DNA from: Pseudomonas sp. MTM4
GTDB taxonomy: Bacteria > Pseudomonadota > Gammaproteobacteria > Pseudomonadales > Pseudomonadaceae
Assembly (NCBI RefSeq): GCF_019355055.1
Contig: NZ_CP048411.1
Span: forward strand, 2,693,501 to 2,757,500
Length of the DNA stretch: 64,000 nucleotides
Direction of reading: 5' to 3'
Shown: piece by piece, positions 8,898 to 18,452 of the stretch
Layout of the letters: every line of letters begins with the position of its first letter
Numbering within the stretch: position 1 is the stretch's first letter
Made by a program: the position numbers and the translations under genes
The notes under the pieces: generated by a model
Told to the model about the DNA's origin: nothing
Seen by the model: the letters and a program-made list of their open reading frames with translations, nothing else
Database searches by the model: none

Positions 8898-9585
8898 TCT
8901 GCCGCGGGTCGGGATCCAGCAGTACCAGCCGCTCTTCGAGCAATGCCGGAAACCGCTTGAACCACGTCTGGTTCAGCGGCGACGGATGCGGCAAGGGATA
9001 GAGCCTGAAGGCGCGCTTCGCACCGTCCGCCGCCTGCAGCTCGACCTCGACGGAAGCGCTGAAACGGCCCTCGCTCTGCCAGAACTGCTCGAGACGCTGG
9101 CGTACCTCGGCGGGCTGATCGATACCGAACCAGAGGAAGGCCTCGCGGCCTAGCGTGATGATCGCTTCGCCGTGCCAGCTTTCGATGAGCAACTGGCGCA
9201 TCTGCGGAAGAAAGCGGCGCTTGACCTTCATCGACCAGGCCTTGTTGCCGACCGGCTTGTACGGCACGGTGTTGATCCAAAAGAATCTTTCACTGAGCGT
9301 ACGCCCGGCTTCGAAGTCCGGCATGTCTTCGCCATGCAGATGCCGGTAGAGCACCTTGCGCACCAGTTGCCCGCCGCTGCCGATGAACGGCTCGCCATGG
9401 CGAACTTCCTCCCGTCCCGGATCACGACCGAAGAAGGCGATCGGCGCATCGGCGTCGCCCAGGCCGATGATGGGTTCGAGCGGGTCTTTACCGAAGCGCT
9501 GGTACACCTCGACATCAATACCCTCGGTATCTGCGGCGAGTTCGCGAAAAGCCTGGCGTTGCCCCTGATTCACAGTCACTGGCAT
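8893..9585 (-). CDS. Uracil-DNA glycosylase superfamily protein
   Basis: This 230-residue protein has the hallmarks of the uracil-DNA glycosylase fold, which removes uracil or related damaged bases from DNA. Visible motifs are FFGRDPGREEV (motif 1 region, as GxxPGxxE in family 4 enzymes), GEPFIGSGGQLVR, NTVPYKP and the C-terminal PHPSPLN loop. There is no cysteine in the whole protein, so unlike classical family 4 enzymes it cannot hold an iron-sulfur cluster. The stop codon TAG lies inside a REP repeat, so the last residues may be a recent replacement. The stop and start of this gene and the next upstream gene on the same strand are 9 bases apart. The exact substrate is unknown. Confidence 0.8.
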   Translation of the reverse strand: MPVTVNQGQRQAFRELAADTEGIDVEVYQRFGKDPLEPIIGLGDADAPIAFFGRDPGREEVRHGEPFIGSGGQLVRKVLYRHLHGEDMPDFEAGRTLSERFFWINTVPYKPVGNKAWSMKVKRRFLPQMRQLLIESWHGEAIITLGREAFLWFGIDQPAEVRQRLEQFWQSEGRFSASVEVELQAADGAKRAFRLYPLPHPSPLNQTWFKRFPALLEERLVLLDPDPRQT

Positions 9586-9594
9586 TGGCCTCGT

Positions 9595-10125
9595 TCAAAA
9601 GTCGCTCTCGTCCACCAACGCCACGTTTGCGGCAGTCAGCGCGTATGCCGCATCGGCCAGATCATTGCTGACCGGCTCGATCTGCAGCATGCCGTCCACC
9701 CAAAGGGGCGCATAGATGTCTTCCAGCATGATGCCGGCCGGATAGCGAACCAACACGATCTGATTGGGTGGCGGCGGCGGAACGTGAATGCAAGCACCCG
9801 GATAAGGCACCAGAAAGAACTCGGTGCTGCGGCCCCTGCTGTCGGTTTCCAGCGGCACTGGATAACCGCCGAGGCGGATCTGCTGGCCGTTCAGTGATGG
9901 CACTGTCTTAGCCGAATACATTACCTCGGGTAAGCCGCGCCCTTGCTTGAGCCCACCCTGATCGCTGAAGCCATCGGTCTCAGGAGAGTCGTGCTCGATC
10001 TCTGGCATCTCCTCCAATGCCTTGCGGTCCTCGGCCGGCATCAGTTCGAGCCAGTCGAGTTCGTCCGGAGCCGCTTGAACGAGGGTTGAGACGCACAGCA
10101 AAAGAGGCAGGATGATCGAGCGCAT
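9595..10125 (-). CDS. DUF3299 family exported protein
   Basis: This 176-residue protein of unknown function has a signal peptide (MRSIILPLLLCVSTLVQA, cleavage before APDE). The conserved part begins at about residue 75 with TVPSLNGQQIRLGGYPVPLE and continues with FFLVPYPGACIHVPPPPPNQ, which is the DUF3299 signature known in many Pseudomonas. The single cysteine in the PGACIH motif and the proline run are family features. It is probably co-transcribed with the downstream uracil-DNA glycosylase family gene 9 bases away. Members are often found near transport or heme-related genes, but none is seen here. Confidence 0.8.
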   Translation of the reverse strand: MRSIILPLLLCVSTLVQAAPDELDWLELMPAEDRKALEEMPEIEHDSPETDGFSDQGGLKQGRGLPEVMYSAKTVPSLNGQQIRLGGYPVPLETDSRGRSTEFFLVPYPGACIHVPPPPPNQIVLVRYPAGIMLEDIYAPLWVDGMLQIEPVSNDLADAAYALTAANVALVDESDF

Positions 10126-10148
10126 GAGAACCGAGGGGTAGTGAAATC

Positions 10149-10171
10149 GGGGCCGCCCGAAGCGCGGCCCC
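10149..10171 (-). terminator. Hairpin after the YeaQ-like gene
   Basis: GGGGCCGC (10149-10156) and GCGGCCCC (10164-10171) form an 8-bp GC stem with a 7-base loop. On the minus strand it follows the 10179-10430 gene by 7 bases. The tail is poor in T, so the strength as a terminator is uncertain. Confidence 0.55.
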
Positions 10172-10178
10172 GGACGAA

Positions 10179-10430
10179 TCAGTGTTTACGGCTGGTCACC
10201 ATGCCATAGATCACCAGCAGGATGATCGCACCGACCACCGCGCCGATAAAGCCGGCACCTTCGCCAGCCTCGTACAGGCCGAGCGCTTGGCCGCCATAGG
10301 TGGCGAGCAGCGAACCGCCGATACCCAGCAGGATGGTCATGATCCAGCCCATGCTGTCGTTGCCGGGCTTCAGGAAGCGTGCGATGAGGCCCACGATCAG
10401 GCCGATGATGATGGTTCCGATGATGCCCAT
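10179..10430 (-). CDS. GlsB/YeaQ/YmgE family stress-response membrane protein
   Basis: This 83-residue inner-membrane protein has three hydrophobic, glycine-rich helices: IIGTIIIGLIVGLIARFL, WIMTILLGIGGSLLATYGG and FIGAVVGAIILLVIYGMV. The pattern and length are those of the transglycosylase-associated or GlsB/YeaQ family, often induced under stationary-phase or envelope stress. A GGGAG lies upstream of the ATG. It sits alone between two hairpins, so it is probably a single-gene unit. Function is not known beyond the family description. Confidence 0.88.
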   Translation of the reverse strand: MGIIGTIIIGLIVGLIARFLKPGNDSMGWIMTILLGIGGSLLATYGGQALGLYEAGEGAGFIGAVVGAIILLVIYGMVTSRKH

Positions 10431-10445
10431 TGGCAGTCTCCCTCA

Positions 10446-10479
10446 GGTCCGAAAAATACGCGTTACGTATCTTCGGACC
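10446..10479 (-). terminator. Terminator-like hairpin downstream of purK
   Basis: GGTCCGAA at 10446-10453 pairs with TTCGGACC at 10472-10479, and ATACG at 10456-10460 pairs with CGTAT at 10466-10470 inside it. On the minus strand the inner stem is followed by a run of five T. It lies 54 bases after the purK stop and just upstream of the ribosome site of the next gene. Confidence 0.5.
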
Positions 10480-10532
10480 GGAGAGGGGCTAGGCAGTTCG
10501 CCACTGAATACCCCAGGCCAGACGGCCGGTGA

Positions 10533-11618
10533 TCAGTCGCGGTCGATCAGCGACTCGACCGCGGTGATCTGCCGATCAAGCGTGGCGCGGTCCGGGCAGC
10601 GCAACGTTGCGTGACCGACTTTGCGTCCGACCTTGAACGCCTTGCCATAGTGATGCAGGTGGCAGTCCTCGACCGCGATGACCTTCGCCACTGGCGGCAC
10701 TTCGCCGATGAAGTTGAGCATGGCGCTTTCGCCCAGTTTCGCCGTCGAGCCCAGCGGCAAGCCGGCCACCGCACGCAGGTGATTCTCGAACTGGCTGCAC
10801 TCGGCGCCTTCGATGGTCCAGTGACCGGAGTTGTGCACGCGCGGCGCTATCTCGTTGGCCTTGAGGCCGCCGTCCACCTCGAAGAACTCGAAGGCCAGCA
10901 CGCCGACATAATCCAGCTCTGTCAGCACCCGCCCGACGTAATCCTCGGCCAGCGACTGCAGTGGATGATTGCTGCTGGCCACCGACAACCGCAGGATGCC
11001 GTCTTCGTGAGTGTTGTGGACCAGCGGATAGAAACAGGTCTCGCCGTCGCGAGCGCGCACGGCGATCAACGACACCTCACCGCTGAACGGCACGAAGCCT
11101 TCCAGAATGCACGGCACGCTGCCCAGCTCGGCAAAAGCACTGCTGACGTCGGACTGTTTGCGCAGCACCTTCTGGCCCTTGCCGTCATAGCCCAGGGTGC
11201 GCGTCTTGAGCACGGCCGGCAGGCCGATGCTGGCCGCGGCGGCATCGAGATCGGCTTGGGACTGGATATCGGCGAAGGCCGGCGTAGGGATGCCAAGGTC
11301 CTTGAACATCGACTTCTCGAACCAGCGATCACGGGCGATACGCAGCGCATCGGCGCTCGGATAGACCGGCACGAACTGCGAGAGGAAGGCCACGGTCTCG
11401 GCGGGCACGCTCTCGAACTCGAAGGTCACCAGATCCACTTCATCGGCCAGCTGACGCAGGTGATCCTGATCGCCATAGTCGGCACGCAGGTGCTCGCCGA
11501 GCGCCGCGGCGCAGGCGTCCGGCGCCGGATCGAGAAAGGCGAAGTTCATGCCCAGCGGCGTTCCTGCCAGGGCGAGCATGCGGCCGAGCTGGCCGCCACC
11601 GATCACGCCGATCTTCAT
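10533..11618 (-). CDS. purK: N5-carboxyaminoimidazole ribonucleotide synthase PurK
   Basis: PurK joins bicarbonate to aminoimidazole ribonucleotide using ATP in purine synthesis; PurE then rearranges the product. The 361-residue protein starts with the nucleotide-binding turn GVIGGGQLGRMLA and shows ATP-grasp features (VLKTRTLGYDGKGQKV, ILEGFVPFSGEVSLI, EIAPRVHNSGHWTIE). The length is normal. Its ATG follows the purE stop directly (TAAATG, no spacer), so the two genes are translated from one mRNA. Both are read from the leader at 12111-12229. Confidence 0.96.
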   Translation of the reverse strand: MKIGVIGGGQLGRMLALAGTPLGMNFAFLDPAPDACAAALGEHLRADYGDQDHLRQLADEVDLVTFEFESVPAETVAFLSQFVPVYPSADALRIARDRWFEKSMFKDLGIPTPAFADIQSQADLDAAAASIGLPAVLKTRTLGYDGKGQKVLRKQSDVSSAFAELGSVPCILEGFVPFSGEVSLIAVRARDGETCFYPLVHNTHEDGILRLSVASSNHPLQSLAEDYVGRVLTELDYVGVLAFEFFEVDGGLKANEIAPRVHNSGHWTIEGAECSQFENHLRAVAGLPLGSTAKLGESAMLNFIGEVPPVAKVIAVEDCHLHHYGKAFKVGRKVGHATLRCPDRATLDRQITAVESLIDRD

Positions 11619-12110
11619 TTATGCGTTCCTCGGATCCGGATTATCGAGCACGGTCTGGGTTTGTTCGTCGCGGAATTTCTTCAACGCAACGTGATATTCA
11701 GGGAATTCGTGACCGATGATGCTCGCCGACAATAAAGCGGCGTTGACCGCGCCCGCCTTGCCGATGGCCAGGGTCGCGACCGGCACGCCAGCGGGCATCT
11801 GCACGATGGACAGCAGCGAGTCGACACCCGAGAGCATCGACGATTGCACCGGTACGCCCAGCACCGGCAGATGAGTCTTGGCCGCGCACATGCCTGGCAG
11901 ATGCGCCGCGCCGCCGGCACCGGCAATGATCACCCGTAGCCCCCGTTCTTCCGCCTGCTCGGCGTACTGGAACAGTAGATCGGGCGTGCGGTGTGCGGAC
12001 ACCACGGTGACTTCATGCGGAATGCCGAGTTTTTCCAGCATCTCGGCGGTGTGGCTGAGGGTGGACCAATCGGACTTGGAGCCCATGATCACGCCTACCA
12101 GTGCGGTCAT
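11619..12110 (-). CDS. purE: N5-carboxyaminoimidazole ribonucleotide mutase PurE
   Basis: PurE is the class I mutase that converts N5-CAIR to CAIR in purine synthesis. The 163-residue protein contains the family's [13 protein letters not shown] near the N-terminus, SAHRTPDLL, and [13 protein letters not shown], which line the active site. The start is the ATG at 12110, preceded by GAGAGG; the open frame extends to 12161, but that part lies in the structured leader. It is first in the purE-purK unit. The leader upstream is unusual and is described separately. Confidence 0.96.
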   Translation of the reverse strand: MTALVGVIMGSKSDWSTLSHTAEMLEKLGIPHEVTVVSAHRTPDLLFQYAEQAEERGLRVIIAGAGGAAHLPGMCAAKTHLPVLGVPVQSSMLSGVDSLLSIVQMPAGVPVATLAIGKAGAVNAALLSASIIGHEFPEYHVALKKFRDEQTQTVLDNPDPRNA

Positions 12111-12229
12111 CGTCGTGCCTCTCGTCGTGCGCTGCGCAGCGCTACAAAAACGACAAGCCACGCACTGGGAGCGTGGCTTGCATGCAGGGCAAACCAGCGA
12201 AGGCGCTGGTTCGAAGGCGCGGCATTATA
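12111..12229 (-). promoter_or_regulatory. purE promoter and structured leader (possible attenuator)
   Basis: On the minus strand a perfect -10 box TATAAT lies at 12229-12224; the best -35 match (GCGACA, 15 bases away) is poor. The roughly 107-base leader then holds three hairpins: AACCAGCG/CGCTGGTT with loop CCTT (12192-12211), a 10-bp stem CAAGCCACGC/GCGTGGCTTG (12154-12180) followed by TCGTTTTTG, and the 14-base palindrome GCGCTGCGCAGCGC (12129-12142), then GAGAGG and the purE ATG. The middle hairpin with its T run looks like an intrinsic terminator placed inside the leader. Rest of this 340-base gap (12230-12450): a TATGCT -10-like box at 12419-12424 for the rightward gene, otherwise nothing recognised. 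Confidence 0.6.
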
Positions 12230-12450
12230 CCGGAAAGCCACGCATGTCGCGCCTGCGGCTTGACAGCCGGACGGCTGCATGAAGGCCGCTCATCTTCGAT
12301 GCCGTAACGAATGTCACTAAGCGGAACACCGCACGCCTGCCACGACAATGACGAGCCCCGCCCCGAACGCTGGCAGGCAAGCCCTCATGATAGCCAGCGC
12401 TGCTTCCGGCCAGGCTTGGTATGCTCCTCGCGTACCGTATCGGAGGTGCC

Positions 12451-13833
12451 GTGTTCTCATTGAAGCGCCAGGGCGATTTTCGCCTGCAATTGAGCCGTAC
12501 GCTGACCAAGCCGGGGCGTCATCAGGTCGAGCTGTACCTGTTCACCCCCCATGAGACCACCTTTTCCACCCGCGCCCTGACCGAAGAGCAGTTCTTTCAC
12601 AGCGCCCTGACCCACCGCTTTCGGCTGCTGGGCCTGCCGGCCCAGGACCGGGCCAGCAAGCTGGATACCTCCTATTCGCTGCTGTCGCCGCACTACGAAA
12701 TCATGCATGGGGCCTCGTTCTTCCAGTTCCAGGCGTCTTTGGATCGCCTGCGTCAGCAGTTGCAGGGCAAGGCGACAGCCGAGCCGCTGGCACGTGCCCT
12801 GCGGCTCAGCCAGAACTACGCCCAGCGCCTGCGCAAGGCCGAGCCGAAGCAGAGCAAGCAATCGCGCTACTTTCGCCAGGTGGATATCTATTTTTCCTGG
12901 CTCGCGGAACAGTTCCTGCTGGAAAGCATGACCCTGGAAGGCTACGCGGACCTCGACGAAGAGCTGCAACAGGCGGTGCACGAATTCCTCCATCAAGAAC
13001 GCCGCTACCGCGCCGAACGTGACTATCTCAGCGACTTCCAGGGGGCACCGACCCGCGTCTGGAACCGCATGAGCCTTTATTTACGGCTGCTGGAGTACCC
13101 GGTGGTGCTGCGCCAGAAGCTCACCGAGCTGGGCGCCGGTACCCGCAAGCTGGTGAAGGCGGCTTCCACCATGCTGATCATGTCGCTGTTCACATACTTT
13201 CTGTTCAACGTGCGCGACGCCAGTCAGAAAATGTCCCTGGCGCTGCTGGTGGGTATCGCGCTGGTTTACGCGGTGCGCGACCTGCTGCGCGACGACCTGA
13301 TCGACACCGTCACGCGCTGGCTGCGCAAGGGCAAGCCGCGCTGGAAGATCCGTCTGCTAATGCCCTACACCCAGGCGTCCATGGCCCAGCAGCTGGTCTG
13401 GCTCGACTACCGCAAGCTGTCCGAGCTGAGCAAGGCCGTGCGCGAGCATTCCGGCAAGTGGGCCACCAACGAGGAGCGGCAGATCGTCTGGTACCGCTCA
13501 TGGCTGCACCTGGAAAAGGCGGCGCTGGTACAGGACGAGCTCCAGGAACGCCTTATCCTCGATTGCGAGCCGCTGTGCGCAATGATCCAGGCCAGCCATC
13601 AGCAACTGTTCGAGTGGAAGGAAGCAGAGGACCAGCCAGTGGCCATCCAGGCGCACACCATCGAAAAGCAGCACGACTACAACCTGCTGCTGGTGCATCG
13701 ACAGCCGGGACAGGAAGCTACTGTGGCACAGCGCTGGACGCTGCGCCTGGGTGCCGGGGGCATCGTGCGTTGTGTGAACAAGTCGGTGAACTGGCCCGAG
13801 CTACCAAAACGACGCCTATGGCGGCGGGCCTGA
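12451..13833 (+). CDS. Hypothetical protein with two central membrane helices (460 aa)
   Basis: I do not recognise the family. The protein has a soluble N-terminal part of about 235 residues rich in Gln, Arg and Leu with probable coiled-coil stretches. Two adjacent membrane helices follow (STMLIMSLFTYFLFNV near 239 and MSLALLVGIALVYAVRDLL near 262), and then a cytoplasm-like region of 180 residues rich in charged residues and Trp. I prefer the GTG at 12451, after GGAGG, over the ATG at 12421, which has no ribosome site. It has normal codon use for the window, so it is probably a resident gene. It sits alone between purEK and lysR, on the opposite strand from both. A hairpin membrane anchor with large cytoplasmic domains suggests a signalling or scaffolding role, but this is a guess. 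Confidence 0.75.
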   Translation: MFSLKRQGDFRLQLSRTLTKPGRHQVELYLFTPHETTFSTRALTEEQFFHSALTHRFRLLGLPAQDRASKLDTSYSLLSPHYEIMHGASFFQFQASLDRLRQQLQGKATAEPLARALRLSQNYAQRLRKAEPKQSKQSRYFRQVDIYFSWLAEQFLLESMTLEGYADLDEELQQAVHEFLHQERRYRAERDYLSDFQGAPTRVWNRMSLYLRLLEYPVVLRQKLTELGAGTRKLVKAASTMLIMSLFTYFLFNVRDASQKMSLALLVGIALVYAVRDLLRDDLIDTVTRWLRKGKPRWKIRLLMPYTQASMAQQLVWLDYRKLSELSKAVREHSGKWATNEERQIVWYRSWLHLEKAALVQDELQERLILDCEPLCAMIQASHQQLFEWKEAEDQPVAIQAHTIEKQHDYNLLLVHRQPGQEATVAQRWTLRLGAGGIVRCVNKSVNWPELPKRRLWRRA

Positions 13834-13903
13834 CTGCACGCTCCAGCCGCTCGCCAATGCCGCATGAATGGTCGCTGACAGAACTGCGACACAAATCTCG
13901 TCG

Positions 13904-14800
13904 CTACCCGCCACCCTCCAACCGGCGCCACAGCAGCCGCACCGCCGCCTTGCGCACCAGCGCGCAGCGATACAGGCGGATTTCCAGCGGCAGGCGCCAG
14001 GTTTCGTCGGCGCACTCCACCAATTCGCCGCGCTGCAGTTCGGCGGTGATGCTCAGGCGCGGCACCCAGGCTACGCCGAGGCCTTGCAAAGCCATGCTTT
14101 TCAGGCTGTCGGCCATGGCGGTTTCGTACACCGTGGTGTAGCGCAGCCGGCGCTGGCGCAGCAGGCCGTTGACCGAGCGACCGAGAAACGCGCCGGCACT
14201 GTAGGCCAGTAGCGGCACGCTCTGGCCACTGTTCAGGTCGAATAACGGGCTGCCCTGCCTATCGACGGCGCAGATCGGCAACATCTCGCTGTTGGCCAAG
14301 TGCTGGGAGGGGAAGATGTCCGCATCCAGCTGCAGCGCGGCGTCGGGATCGTGATAAGCCAGCATCAGGTCACAGGCACCTTCGCGCAGGGCGTGCACCG
14401 CTTCGCCCACATTGGTCGCCATCAGGCGGGTGCTGGGGCTCAGGCCCAGCTCACGCAGGCCGGCAATCCATTGTGGAAAAAACCCAAGCGCCAGCGAGTG
14501 TGCCGCCGAAACCTGCAGCACCTCGCCCTGCTGGCCTTCCAGGTGATGCAGGTGACGCAGCACCTCGCCGAGCTGTTCGACCAGGCTACGTGCAGTGATC
14601 AGAAACAGCTGACCGGCCTCGGTCAACTCGATCGGCGTTCGCGTGCGGTTCACCAGTGTGATGCCGAGGCTATTCTCGAGACTGCGAATGCGGCGGCTGA
14701 ACGCCGGCTGGGTCACGAAGCGCCGCTCGGCCGCTTGGGAAAAACTTCGCGTTGCCGCCAGAGTGACGAAGTCTTCCAGCCATTTCGTTTCGATGTTCAT
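13904..14800 (-). CDS. LysR family transcriptional regulator, divergent from aspA
   Basis: This 298-residue regulator has the LysR layout: an N-terminal winged helix (WLEDFVTLAATRSFSQAAE, then RFVTQPAFSRRIRSLEN) and a C-terminal ligand-binding domain. The start MNIETKWL near 14800 is chosen because the frame upstream to 14896 has no family similarity. It is divergent from aspA with about 190 bases between the starts, the usual arrangement for a LysR protein that controls its neighbour. Aspartate, fumarate or a related metabolite is a plausible co-inducer, but the ligand is not known. Confidence 0.88.
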   Translation of the reverse strand: MNIETKWLEDFVTLAATRSFSQAAERRFVTQPAFSRRIRSLENSLGITLVNRTRTPIELTEAGQLFLITARSLVEQLGEVLRHLHHLEGQQGEVLQVSAAHSLALGFFPQWIAGLRELGLSPSTRLMATNVGEAVHALREGACDLMLAYHDPDAALQLDADIFPSQHLANSEMLPICAVDRQGSPLFDLNSGQSVPLLAYSAGAFLGRSVNGLLRQRRLRYTTVYETAMADSLKSMALQGLGVAWVPRLSITAELQRGELVECADETWRLPLEIRLYRCALVRKAAVRLLWRRLEGGG

Positions 14801-14992
14801 GCCGGCTCCTGGCAGGCGTGGGAAAGGTCCGATCGTGCGTCGCAATAACGCTCCAGAGCGAAACGGCGTCACATCATCGTTATGCCGATCATGCATGACC
14901 CAGCGTTTAACGGCATTGGCCGGAAATGGGCCTCAGGCCCTATGGTAGCGGCCTTCGCGGCTAATGCCGCTTTCTCTCGGAAGAGATTCCTC

Positions 14993-16417
<1,425 letters not shown>

Positions 16418-16491
16418 CGGCATACCGCCTACGTGCTGCTTGCCCCACGGCTTCCGCGAGCGGGTATGCCGGATCGGATGAAGGCTATAAC

Positions 16492-16523
16492 GCCCGCGCT
16501 GACTCAAAGCGCGGGCTTTTTTT
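16492..16523 (+). terminator. Intrinsic terminator of aspA
   Basis: GCCCGCGCT (16492-16500) pairs with AGCGCGGGC (16508-16516) over 9 bases, loop of 7, followed by seven T. This is a textbook intrinsic terminator about 75 bases after the aspA stop. Confidence 0.9.
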
Positions 16524-16637
16524 GCTCAGCCCATAGCGGCAGAGATGATCATGCACCAACCACAGCCAGAACCGTGATACGGCACAAATCACCGCTTACA
16601 GGCCTTGCGTAGAATCCGCCGATTCTTCGGAGGCCCC

Positions 16638-17396
16638 ATGCGCACACTACTCGCCGTTACCATGTTGCTCAGCTCTTTCGTTGCCGCGCCGCTCGCTCAA
16701 GCGGAGCTTCCGCAGGGCTACGAAGTAGTGCTGCAAACCGAGAACTTCCCGCCTTTCAACATGGCCGACGACGGCAAAAACTTCGCGCGCGAGCAGAACA
16801 TCCAAGGCGTCAGCGCGACCACCGTTCGGGAAATGTTCAAGCGCGCCGGCATCGCCTACTCGATGACGCTGCGCTTTCCTTGGGATCGCATCTATCAGTC
16901 GACGCTCGATCTGCCCGACCACGGCCTGTTCTCCACGTCCATGACCGATGAGCGCCGACCACTATTCAAATGGGTCGGCCCCATAGCCCAGTACGAAAGC
17001 GTGCTGCTTTCGGCGCCGGGTACGGACCTCAAGCTGACCAGCCTCGAGCAGGCCAGAGGCTATCGGATTGGAGCGTACAAGAGCAGCGCCGTCAGCCAGC
17101 GCGTCGAAGCCCAGGGCCTGGCGCCGATCAATGCGCTGCGCGATCAGGAAAATCTGCAAAAACTGCTCAGTGGCACGATTGATCTCTGGGCCACCTCGGA
17201 CCCGGTCTGGCGCCACTACGCCAGGCAGGAAGGCGTGAGCGATTTCAACACCGTGCTGGTGTTCAACTCCGCCCCGCTGTACCTGGCCCTGAACAAGGAC
17301 ACGCCCGATGAAGTCGTCACGCGCCTGCAGAAGGCGCTGGATGAGATGAAGACCGAAGGCTACGGCAGCTGCGTCAAACATCCCGAGCTCTGCTGA
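16638..17396 (+). CDS. Periplasmic solute-binding protein, SBP_bac_3 type (orphan)
   Basis: This 252-residue exported protein is distantly similar to the binding protein at 1477 and to amino acid binding proteins. A signal peptide (MRTLLAVTMLLSSFVAAPL, cleavage after AQA) precedes the family motif TENFPPFNM. The ATG at 16638 follows CGGAGG, so it is chosen over the frame start at 16605. No permease or ATPase gene is near. Its place between aspartase and an amide-related cluster hints at an amino acid ligand. A short AGGCGC/GCGCCT hairpin lies after the stop near 17423-17439, without a T run. Confidence 0.78.
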   Translation: MRTLLAVTMLLSSFVAAPLAQAELPQGYEVVLQTENFPPFNMADDGKNFAREQNIQGVSATTVREMFKRAGIAYSMTLRFPWDRIYQSTLDLPDHGLFSTSMTDERRPLFKWVGPIAQYESVLLSAPGTDLKLTSLEQARGYRIGAYKSSAVSQRVEAQGLAPINALRDQENLQKLLSGTIDLWATSDPVWRHYARQEGVSDFNTVLVFNSAPLYLALNKDTPDEVVTRLQKALDEMKTEGYGSCVKHPELC

Positions 17397-17483
17397 ACCT
17401 CCCACTACGCCAATGGAGTGCAAGGCGCTATTGGCGCCTGACCTCAACCGCGGGCCCCAGCCAAGGCGAACGCGAGCCCGCCG

Positions 17484-18305
17484 CTACTCGATCTCGAACA
17501 ATCCATCGCGCATGGACGCCGATGCCAGCCGCTCACGGATTTCCGGGTCGATGCGCGGATCGTCCAGGTCGTAGAGCATGACCTGGCGATAGGCGTTGAC
17601 CCGGTTGATCTCGCTGCCCAGGTATTCCCACACCACGCGCGTGCATAACGGGGTTCGTCGATCGCCACTGGAGACGCCGGTCTTGAGTCCGTTCAGGCGT
17701 TTGATGCGGCTCTTGAAGCTGGGGATAAGAATGGTCTGGCTCATCTCGTTGCTCGTCAGCGACTCGTAGTCGATGAGGAACAGGCGATCCTGCAGATAGA
17801 ACGCCGCGCCCAGATAACGGCAACGCACTACCCAATCCTCGGCCTTGGGATTGTCAGCGCGCGACTGTTCCTGTCGCTCCTGCCGTTCGAAAACGAAGCT
17901 GCCGCGATCCTCGCGCAGGTGCACCAGCGACAGCAGGATCTTTCCCGGCACTGACATGCAGTTGGCGTACTCGAAGTAATACCCGCAGTAGCGTGAAAGG
18001 CTGCTCGCGTTGTCGCGTAGCGGCTGAAACAGCTCGAGCAGCGGGTCGCTGGCGGCGATGCGTTCGTGATCATGGCTGCGCATGCCGATCAGCTGGGCGA
18101 ACTGGTCGCTGGGCAGGGCCAGTTCATAGCCTTCGACGCCGAAAAAATCACAGATGCGTTTGAGGTTGTGCGCGGTCGGGCGGCTCTGGCCGTTCAGGTA
18201 TTTGTTGAACTGGGCGCGGTTGATGGACAGCTTCCGGCACACCTCGGCGATCGAGCGGTAGTGACTGCAAAGCAGCTTGAGATTGGCGCCGAGATGGTCG
18301 TGCAT
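17484..18305 (-). CDS. XRE-type helix-turn-helix regulator with uncharacterised C-terminal domain
   Basis: This 273-residue protein starts with a Cro/CI-type helix-turn-helix (SIAEVCRKLSINRAQFNKYL, then NGQSRPTAHNLKRICDFFGV at about residues 18-57). The remaining 210 residues do not match a fold I know; YCGYYFEYANCMSVPGKILL and RCRYLGAAFYLQDRLFLIDY suggest a mixed alpha/beta sensing domain. It is divergent from the AGCS symporter gene (147 bases between starts) and so may control it. The reading frame stays open upstream, antisense to the whole symporter gene, giving an apparent 809-codon frame; I reject that extension and start at the ATG at 18305. Confidence 0.8.
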   Translation of the reverse strand: MHDHLGANLKLLCSHYRSIAEVCRKLSINRAQFNKYLNGQSRPTAHNLKRICDFFGVEGYELALPSDQFAQLIGMRSHDHERIAASDPLLELFQPLRDNASSLSRYCGYYFEYANCMSVPGKILLSLVHLREDRGSFVFERQERQEQSRADNPKAEDWVVRCRYLGAAFYLQDRLFLIDYESLTSNEMSQTILIPSFKSRIKRLNGLKTGVSSGDRRTPLCTRVVWEYLGSEINRVNAYRQVMLYDLDDPRIDPEIRERLASASMRDGLFEIE

Positions 18306-18452
18306 GATCTGTTCCGGTGATGCGAGCGGCGCAATACTAGCATCAACTCGCGCCAACTCGCCGCGACCTGCGTAATTGTGTGACCAATGCGTCTGGCCAA
18401 CCATTCCGCCCCTGCGTTCCTTACTTCCAAAACAACAAGAGATCACTACGCC

